The notes under the pieces were generated by a model. The model ran no database searches and was not told the DNA's origin. It worked only from the letters and a program-made list of their open reading frames with translations. The position numbers and the translations under genes are program-made. Shown piece by piece: positions 57,547 through 64,000 of a stretch of 64,000 bases of DNA (the first letter of the stretch is position 1; each line of letters begins with the position of its first letter). The stretch spans positions 12,921,425 to 12,985,424 of the forward strand of contig CP092869.1 in NCBI GenBank assembly GCA_030710605.1, given 5' to 3'. Source of the stretch: Cordylochernes scorpioides. Taxonomy: Eukaryota > Arthropoda > Arachnida > Pseudoscorpiones > Chernetidae.

Positions 57547-57733
57547 ATGTCTCTTTAACTGCCTCACACCATTCCTCTCCAGAACTCAATAGGACGGCAA
57601 TCTCTTTTCTCTTCTCCGAAGTATAGGATCTTCGTAGTTTTCCATTGTTTGGACCAATACTCTTCTCTATGTCGCAATAATTCTCCATATGGGGCGATAA
57701 AAATCTAAATTTAAAAGATAAATTTACTGGCAA

Positions 57734-58290
57734 TGTGTTTCTTTTCAATAATATCATCGAATATTATCTCTACAGACCTTACTGCAATGATATAGGTTAT
57801 TGAATAAGTGGAAATGTGTTTCTTTTCAATAATATCATCAAATATTATCTCTACAGACCTTACTGCAATGATATAAGTTATTGAATAAGTGGAAATGTGT
57901 TTCTTTTCAATAATATCATCAAATATTATCTCTACAGACCTTACTGCAATGATATAAGTTATTGAATGAGTGGCAATGTGTATCTTTTCAATAATATCAT
58001 CAAATATTATCTCTACAGACCTTACTGCAATGATATAAGTTATTGAATGAGTGGCAATGTGTTTCTTTTCAATAATATCATCAAATATTATCTCTACAGA
58101 CCTTACTGCAATGATATAAGTTATTGAATGAGTGGCAATGTGTATCTTTTCAATAATATCATCAAATATTATCTCTACAGACCTTACTGCAATGATATAA
58201 GTTATTGAATGAGTGGCAATGTGTATCTTTTCAATAATATCATCAAATATTATCTCTACAGACCTTACTGCAATGATATAAGTTATTGAA
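57734..58290. repeat. 81-bp tandem repeat, about 7 units
   Basis: The unit tgtgtttcttttcaataata, tcatcaaatattatctctac, agaccttactgcaatgatat, then ttattgaatgagtggcaa repeats every 81 bases. The alternate allele tgtgtatctttt is interspersed. Two inverted diverged units lie at 58490-58620. Confidence 0.9.
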
Positions 58291-58299
58291 TAAGAGAGC

Positions 58300-58339
58300 T
58301 TGGGTTATCAGTAGTGAACCCTCTCAGCGGTTTCGCCAA
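58300..58339 (-). ncRNA. Permuted hammerhead-like motif, decayed
   Basis: Minus strand: TTGGC, GAAA, 19 inner bases, CTGATAA, CCCAA. One core base and one flank base are changed, so pairing is incomplete. Confidence 0.35.
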
Positions 58340-58674
58340 ATTAATCTCTAGACCGCTCTACTATTGTATTGTATTGGTTTGAGATATACCCTGTATTTTC
58401 TATGGAAGGCAGTTTAGCGGTGTTTAGTGAACAACATATGGACATAAGCTTATAGGTCTGTAGAGGTACATACATATAAATTTTCAAGGTAGAGATAATA
58501 TTTGATGATATTATTGAAAAGAAACAGATTGCCAGTAAATTTATTTGATACAGTAAGGTCAGTAGAGATAATATTTGATGATATTATTGAAAAAAAAAAC
58601 AGATTGCCAGCAAATTTATTTGTTACAAATTTTAGCAAGAGATGGCAATTGAATTTATAAATTATGTAAAATAA

Positions 58675-58870
58675 TTATTAACAATCAAGCCCATCAAGAA
58701 TGGGTATTTGGCCAATTCTTCAATAATTAAAAATCAACAAATAGTTAATATTTATTCCGATAGATGGCGTAAGCCATCAGCAACTTTTAGTAACATGATC
58801 AGGAAATTCCCTTTTCTTAATTCATCCACCTGATCTCCCAGTACAATTTCACTTTCTATTTTTACACATT
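58675..58870 (+). mobile_element. Family A copy without hammerhead
   Basis: tcaagaatgggtatttggcc through cgatagatggcgtaagccat, cacctgatctcccagtacaa. The ribozyme-like head is missing. Confidence 0.6.
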
Positions 58871-58964
58871 TATAAAGTTGTTTGAATGTAGAATTGGTGT
58901 AAGATACTTGGTAAATATTCCAGATATGTATTCCAGTTTGTAACATACATATAGAAATCTTTAA

Positions 58965-59065
58965 TTAAAAATACATATATTGGATCAAAATATTATTTAT
59001 TTTACCAATATTTCAGTTGGCTGAACGCGAACCTTTATCAAGGTGCTATAACAAAATATTTTAAA
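58965..59065 (-). repeat. Family D terminal repeat
   Basis: Matches the left arm of the 24662 hairpin (acatatattggatcaaaata to gaacctttatcaaggtgcta). Confidence 0.6.
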
Positions 59066-59317
59066 AACTTAAATGCTGTTGAGGTTATGTGGCGCTGAGT
59101 TTTGGCCAGTCGCTCCCGTTATTTTTTTCATTGCAGTAAGGGCAGTAGAAATTGTTTAATTTCAAAAAGAATCATACGCGTCTATAATAGTTTCGAATTT
59201 TGATAACAGATGGCGCGTTAATGTATCATAAGATCATTTATATATGTTTAATAAATACTTATTTTTCTCTTAATGAAGATAGTTTCTTCTTTCCCGAAGA
59301 TACAATACACTATAAAA

Positions 59318-59406
59318 TGCTATAATAACTTGATAAAGGTTGGCGTTCAGCCAACTGAAATATTGGTAAAATAAATGATATTTTGATCCAATATATGCCT
59401 TTTTAA
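59318..59406 (+). repeat. Family D terminal repeat, target of the Penelope-like insertion
   Basis: aacttgataaaggttggcgt through tgatccaatatatgcctttt. The Penelope-like element inserted within ATATGCCTTTTTAA; the remainder of this repeat resumes at 63262. Confidence 0.65.
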
Positions 59407-59465
59407 GTAGAACTGCTCTTCACTGAAGGTTAATAACGAGTTTACAAAGTGGGAAGAGGAGCTTC

Positions 59466-59519
59466 TTTTATTAGCATGCACACAAGCTTTCGGACATATC
59501 GTCCTTCATCAGGTAAGAG
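59466..59519 (-). ncRNA. Hammerhead-like motif in Penelope-like 3' region, left copy
   Basis: Mirror of 63177-63230: CTGATGA (59506-59512) and GAAA (59488-59491) on the minus strand with stem AGGAC-GATAT-GTCC. Confidence 0.45.
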
Positions 59520-59719
59520 TAATAAACGCGCTGAGGATCCATATATACACAAAGCTGAAAAGAAAATTTACATAACTGCAAAAGATAAAAGTATTTAAAG
59601 ATAAAAATAAGAACCAAATATGCTAAAAAGATTATAGGGATTAAATGCTAATAAATCTGGACTAAGTACATATGCACTATGAATGGTGTTAATCAAGGGC
59701 AGGTAAATGCCACCTATGG

Positions 59720-60953
59720 CTATTCACATAACATATGGTATTGTTCTGGTATATCTATATGCCTGTTGATGCTGTTTGTTTTTATTGACACAAATGCCTC
59801 TAGTAAAAGTCTTTGGTACTTATTATTGATATTGTTGTATAGAATGGATGGCTTTGTTAGATTGAATGTATGACCGGTTTGCATAGAATGACTGTAAATA
59901 GGGGAATTTAGGTTTTTATTAGAGATGTTTCTGGAATGCTCAACCATTCTGATGGCGACGGATCTACCCGTCTCCCCGACATAAGTGGCATTGCATTGGT
60001 CGCAAGAGACGGAATAGACAGCACCACCAGAACGGAGAGAACTCGCATGAAGGGAAGATCTGGTAATGGGGTGTCGGATTAGTGTGGCGATGTTAGGTGG
60101 GTTCTGGAAGTATGTTGTAATGCCGTGTTGCCTTAAAAACCTGGCTATGGTGATGGACTGGGGGCAAAAAGGAAGGGAGCAAATATTTCTGTGTATAGAT
60201 GGAGCACTGTTGTGGTGAGGGTCATGCATGTGTTTAAGAATGAAGGGGGTCGGGTAGCCGGATTTGGATAAATATGAAAATATTTTAGCCTTTTCTATTG
60301 TTTGGAATAACGGGAGGGAACAATGAGTAAAGATACGTTTAGTGAGAGCTCTAACTGTATTGATTTTGTGTGGTGTTGGGCAATGTGACCGGAAGTTTGT
60401 GTGGTGTGGGGGTGTGTTGTTTTTATAGTATACTGAGGTATGGAAACTGCTGGGGGTGCGTATGACTAGTGTATCTAGGAAAGGTAGGACTGAGTGATTT
60501 TCTGTTTCATGGGTGAAGGCTATGTCTGGGTGGAAGGAGTTGAGGTCAGATAGGATGTGAGAGGCAGATACCTCACTTACCAAGCAAAAGGTATCATCGA
60601 TGTACCGCCTCCAGAGAAAGATGTCTGAAGAATGGCGTGAAGTGATCCATTGGTCCAGTGACCTCATGACAACCTCAGCCACCACGGTTGAGAGGGGGCT
60701 ACCCATGGGGGAGCCCTTGGTCTGCTTGAAAAACTGGGTATCAAATGTGAAGGTGGACATGCCTAGGCATATGGAAGTGAGCTCGACAACCGTCTCCGCG
60801 GTGAGGGTGTCTAACAGGGGGGCATTTTCGAGGAAAGTGCGTAAACTATTAATGATCAAGGGGTGGGCAAGTGAGAGATATAGAGACGTTACATCGAAAG
60901 AAACCATTATGGATCTGGGGGGAGGTGTGAGGCTGGTGATATAGGACACAAAC
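59720..60953 (-). pseudogene. Penelope-like RT/GIY-YIG, 5'-truncated inverted copy
   Basis: The frame runs from the junction at 60953 through an in-frame ATG at 60949 to the stop at 59720. It encodes 409 residues identical to the C-terminal part of the plus copy: the RT core with SFDV, KGSPMGSPLS and YIDDTF, then the GIY-YIG-like nuclease. The N-terminal part, including the YGLPKIHK region, is missing, so the copy cannot be functional alone. Confidence 0.85.
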
Positions 60954-60954
60954 C

Positions 60955-62976
60955 ATCACAAGGGCCATCCGGCACCAGAAGAACGATATAACGCAACGTC
61001 ACAACTCCAAGCTTCATCACTGGATCAAGAAGTACAACTTCCCTGCCTATCTACTAGAAGCCTATCTTCCCCAGTCACCCCAAGGAGTGGTCAACCTCTC
61101 GGACTATGTCTTGCCATCTGCTGATGCTGAGATTCTGTCATTGGGCCTAAAATACAGACTGCCTGGGCCTTCTGATATTCCTCGCATCATAGCTGGTGTG
61201 GAACCCGCTCTCAGAGGCCTTAACCACCAAGACACCCATAGGATCAGGCATTTTGTCACCTCCACCCTTCAACGACCCTACAATATCCCTAAACCGTCCC
61301 TAGCCATGAATAGGGTTATCTCCCGTCTTAAACGCAATAGAGACATAGTCATAACAAAATCCGACAAAGGCTCACAGACCGTAATTCTCAACACTACCGT
61401 TTACAAGCAAAAAATGCAAAACGTTCTCGACCAACACTCCATTTTTTCTGCCATCACTGAACAGGAACATAAAACATCCGTTAAGAATTTCCGTTTACTA
61501 TTGTTAAGATTAAAAAGGTCCCAGCAGATCACTAAAGAGCAATATAACGACTTCACAGCTAACCTCGCCCAAATAGCCTACATTTACGGCCTTCCAAAAA
61601 TCCACAAGCCCGATGTTCCCCTCCGACCAATCATATCTTACCATCTCTCTCCGGCATATACCCTGTCAAAATTTTTGTCCAACTTCTTGACCCCCCTTCT
61701 ACAGTCTCCCCCATGGGAATATACCATTGCAAACTCCCCCTCGTTTGTGTCCTATATCACCAGCCTCACACCTCCCCCCAGATCCATAATGGTTTCTTTC
61801 GATGTAACGTCTCTATATCTCTCACTTGCCCACCCCTTGATCATTAATAGTTTACGCACTTTCCTCGAAAATGCCCCCCTGTTAGACACCCTCACCGCGG
61901 AGACGGTTGTCGAGCTCACTTCCATATGCCTAGGCATGTCCACCTTCACATTTGATACCCAGTTTTTCAAGCAGACCAAGGGCTCCCCCATGGGTAGCCC
62001 CCTCTCAACCGTGGTGGCTGAGGTTGTCATGAGGTCACTGGACCAATGGATCACTTCACGCCATTCTTCAGACATCTTTCTCTGGAGGCGGTACATCGAT
62101 GATACCTTTTGCTTGGTAAGTGAGGTATCTGCCTCTCACATCCTATCTGACCTCAACTCCTTCCACCCAGACATAGCCTTCACCCATGAAACAGAAAATC
62201 ACTCAGTCCTACCTTTCCTAGATACACTAGTCATACGCACCCCCAGCAGTTTCCATACCTCAGTATACTATAAAAACAACACACCCCCACACCACACAAA
62301 CTTCCGGTCACATTGCCCAACACCACACAAAATCAATACAGTTAGAGCTCTCACTAAACGTATCTTTACTCATTGTTCCCTCCCGTTATTCCAAACAATA
62401 GAAAAGGCTAAAATATTTTCATATTTATCCAAATCCGGCTACCCGACCCCCTTCATTCTTAAACACATGCATGACCCTCACCACAACAGTGCTCCATCTA
62501 TACACAGAAATATTTGCTCCCTTCCTTTTTGCCCCCAGTCCATCACCATAGCCAGGTTTTTAAGGCAACACGGCATTACAACATACTTCCAGAACCCACC
62601 TAACATCGCCACACTAATCCGACACCCCATTACCAGATCTTCCCTTCATGCGAGTTCTCTCCGTTCTGGTGGTGCTGTCTATTCCGTCTCTTGCGACCAA
62701 TGCAATGCCACTTATGTCGGGGAGACGGGTAGATCCGTCGCCATCAGAATGGTTGAGCATTCCAGAAACATCTCTAATAAAAACCTAAATTCCCCTATTT
62801 ACAGTCATTCTATGCAAACCGGTCATACATTCAATCTAACAAAGCCATCCATTCTATACAACAATATCAATAATAAGTACCAAAGACTTTTACTAGAGGC
62901 ATTTGTGTCAATAAAAACAAACAGCATCAACAGGCATATAGATATACCAGAACAATACCATATGTTATGTGAATAG
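60955..62976 (+). CDS. Penelope-like reverse transcriptase with GIY-YIG endonuclease, N-terminus truncated
   Basis: An open frame of about 673 codons runs from the junction (60955) to TGA-type stop at 62974-62976; no ATG was seen at its beginning and 61087 is GTG, so the true start is missing. Counting from 61087, residues include YGLPKIHK (167-174), the RT metal-site motif SFDV (237-240), KGSPMGSPLS (298-307) and YIDDT (336-340). The GIY-YIG-like VYSVSC (531-536) and YVGETGR (543-549) follow, with CX2C at C536 and C539. This is the Penelope order. RT copies RNA into DNA at the nicked target; the nuclease makes the nick. The frame is undamaged, so the insertion is recent. Confidence 0.9.
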   Translation: MTRAIRHQKNDITQRHNSKLHHWIKKYNFPAYLLEAYLPQSPQGVVNLSDYVLPSADAEILSLGLKYRLPGPSDIPRIIAGVEPALRGLNHQDTHRIRHFVTSTLQRPYNIPKPSLAMNRVISRLKRNRDIVITKSDKGSQTVILNTTVYKQKMQNVLDQHSIFSAITEQEHKTSVKNFRLLLLRLKRSQQITKEQYNDFTANLAQIAYIYGLPKIHKPDVPLRPIISYHLSPAYTLSKFLSNFLTPLLQSPPWEYTIANSPSFVSYITSLTPPPRSIMVSFDVTSLYLSLAHPLIINSLRTFLENAPLLDTLTAETVVELTSICLGMSTFTFDTQFFKQTKGSPMGSPLSTVVAEVVMRSLDQWITSRHSSDIFLWRRYIDDTFCLVSEVSASHILSDLNSFHPDIAFTHETENHSVLPFLDTLVIRTPSSFHTSVYYKNNTPPHHTNFRSHCPTPHKINTVRALTKRIFTHCSLPLFQTIEKAKIFSYLSKSGYPTPFILKHMHDPHHNSAPSIHRNICSLPFCPQSITIARFLRQHGITTYFQNPPNIATLIRHPITRSSLHASSLRSGGAVYSVSCDQCNATYVGETGRSVAIRMVEHSRNISNKNLNSPIYSHSMQTGHTFNLTKPSILYNNINNKYQRLLLEAFVSIKTNSINRHIDIPEQYHMLCE

Positions 62977-63176
62977 CCATAGGTGGCATTTACCTGCCCT
63001 TGATTAACACCATTCATAGTGCATATGTACTTAGTCCAGATTTATTAGCATTTAATCCCTATAATCTTTTTAGCATATTTGGTTCTTATTTTTATCTTTA
63101 AATACTTTTATCTTTTGCAGTTATGTAAATTTTCTTTTCAGCTTTGTGTATATATGGATCCTCAGCGCGTTTATTA

Positions 63177-63230
63177 CTCTTACCTGATGAAGGACGATAT
63201 GTCCGAAAGCTTGTGTGCATGCTAATAAAA
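63177..63230 (+). ncRNA. Hammerhead-like motif in Penelope-like 3' region, right copy
   Basis: CTGATGA (63184-63190), stem AGGAC-GATAT-GTCC, GAAA (63205-63208), then AGC-loop-GCT as stem III and an A before aataaaag. Core and stem II are perfect. Stem I is not contiguous with the core (UUUAUUA upstream pairs UAAUAAA only across seven extra bases). Penelope-like elements are known to encode hammerheads in their terminal repeats, which supports the assignment. Confidence 0.5.
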
Positions 63231-63261
63231 GAAGCTCCTCTTCCCACTTTGTAAACTCGTT

Positions 63262-63310
63262 ATATGCCTTTTTAATTAAAGATTTATTTATGGATTGCTC
63301 TATTTTAAAA
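63262..63310 (+). repeat. Family D terminal repeat, remainder after Penelope-like insertion
   Basis: atatgcctttttaattaaag and atttatttatggattgctct continue the repeat interrupted at 59406. The same order occurs reversed near 24620-24660. Confidence 0.6.
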
Positions 63311-63317
63311 ATATATA

Positions 63318-63375
63318 TAGAAATGTATGAGAAAGCTTTCGAGCTAGTAGCTCTTTCTCATACATTTCTATATGT
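63318..63375. repeat. Perfect short hairpin
   Basis: atatagaaatgtatgagaaa with gctttcgagcta is followed by its reverse complement (gtagctctttctcatacatt). The minus strand reads CTACTAGCTCGAAAGCTT, which has a GAAA box but no CUGANGA. Confidence 0.65.
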
Positions 63376-63809
63376 TACAATACCTTGACTATAGTATATG
63401 GCTCTCTCTCTCTATTTATTCATATATTTATCGTTATATAATCTTATTTATTCATGTTATGTATTTAACCTTATATAATCTTATATGGACGTTGTAATAA
63501 ATCAGTTTCAATCTCAATCTCTCTCTACATCTACAACACTTAATAAACCAAATACCTTACACCAATTCTACATTCAAACAACTTTCTTAAATTTCCATCA
63601 ATTTTTTAAAGTTTTTAATTGATCAAGATAAAAATGTGTTAAAACTATAGGTGATATTTCAATTTTATAAATATAATTTTTGAGAAATGTTTATTTTCTA
63701 TTTTTCTAAAAACACCTCTATATATCTATATTTTTAAAAATCAAAATAACATCATATATATATAGGAAAGATCGAAAAATGCAATATAACAGCGGAATGG
63801 TAGATTAAA

Positions 63810-63849
63810 CTGGCGAAACCGCTGGGAGGGTTCACTACTGATGAGCCAG
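63810..63849 (+). ncRNA. Permuted hammerhead-like motif, CUGGC/GCCAG allele
   Basis: CTGGC (63810-63814), GAAA (63815-63818), 19 inner bases, CTGATGA (63838-63844), GCCAG (63845-63849). Both boxes are intact and the flanks pair perfectly. Downstream the CCCTCCC seen in other copies is changed to cgttccc. Confidence 0.5.
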
Positions 63850-64000
63850 TCGTTCCCATTATTTTTTTCCATTACAGTAAGGACAGTAGAAATTGTTTAA
63901 TTTCAAAAGAATCATACGCGTCTATAATAGTTTCGAATTTTCATAACAGATGACGTGCTAATGTATCATAAGATTATCTATCATAAAGATAGAGGCTGCC

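Larger units (their letters stand above)
59407..63261. mobile_element. Penelope-like retroelement insertion: two head-to-head truncated copies
   Basis: The 3,855-bp insertion is flanked by a 14-bp duplication ATATGCCTTTTTAA (59393-59406 and 63262-63275). It contains two copies with 5' ends facing each other: minus 59435-60953 and plus 60954-63261. Positions 59435-60953 are the exact mirror of 61743-63261 (sums constant at 122,696), with no indels. Twenty-eight extra bases lie at the left edge. One target duplication around both copies implies a single integration event, a pattern known for Penelope-like elements. Confidence 0.85.

Noticed and set aside
60600-62096. 114-residue frames opposite the RT gene in both copies
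   Set aside because: They are antisense shadows of the Penelope-like RT and carry no independent signal.

Overview
The window looks like repeat-dense, AT-rich nuclear DNA from a metazoan, most likely an arthropod. Supporting signs are a degenerate (TTAGG)n-like block, a Penelope-like retroelement with RT and GIY-YIG domains, tRNA-derived SINEs, many TA-flanked MITEs, solo LTRs, and a U6 snRNA relative. There is no bacterial-style gene organisation. Only one short exon looks like host coding sequence: a heptad-repeat coiled coil at about 45.17-45.39 kb on the minus strand, ending at a clean splice donor. Two 100-N assembly gaps are present (6164-6263 and 57447-57546).

Layout. 1-15.9 kb is a giant imperfect inverted repeat: a left arm (1 to about 6.2 kb, reaching the window edge) and a right arm (about 8.2-15.9 kb) around a 163-bp satellite. 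The arms differ by arm-specific insertions (solo LTR, LINE fragment, SINEs) and by tandem copy number. 16-24 kb holds solo LTRs, a SINE, LINE 3' fragments, a 118-bp minisatellite block, and a U6-derived pseudogene with a 66-bp tandem array. 24-34 kb holds inverted-repeat hairpins, MITEs, a ~295-bp tandem family and a second 118-bp block. 34-43 kb holds MITEs, the TTAGG-like block, LINE/SINE fragments and a SINE palindrome. About 43.7-46.2 kb is a low-repeat island around the exon. 46-51 kb holds several short families, often in inverted pairs. 51.2-57.4 kb is a 118-bp array of roughly 53 copies. 57.7-58.3 kb is an 81-bp array. 59.4-63.3 kb is a Penelope-like insertion made of two head-to-head 5'-truncated copies with a 14-bp target duplication.

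Main theme. Several unrelated-looking short repeat families carry the hammerhead ribozyme core (CUGANGA ... GAAA) next to short complementary arms, in forms resembling the small hammerhead variants known from Penelope-like elements. One family has the core in permuted order (GAAA ... CUGAUGA) inside an outer helix that covaries between copies (CUGGC/GCCAG versus UUGGC/GCCAA). Together with the intact-looking Penelope-like RT, this suggests a community of small, possibly self-cleaving non-autonomous elements that may depend on Penelope-like machinery. All ribozyme statements are by eye; no folding or cleavage was tested.
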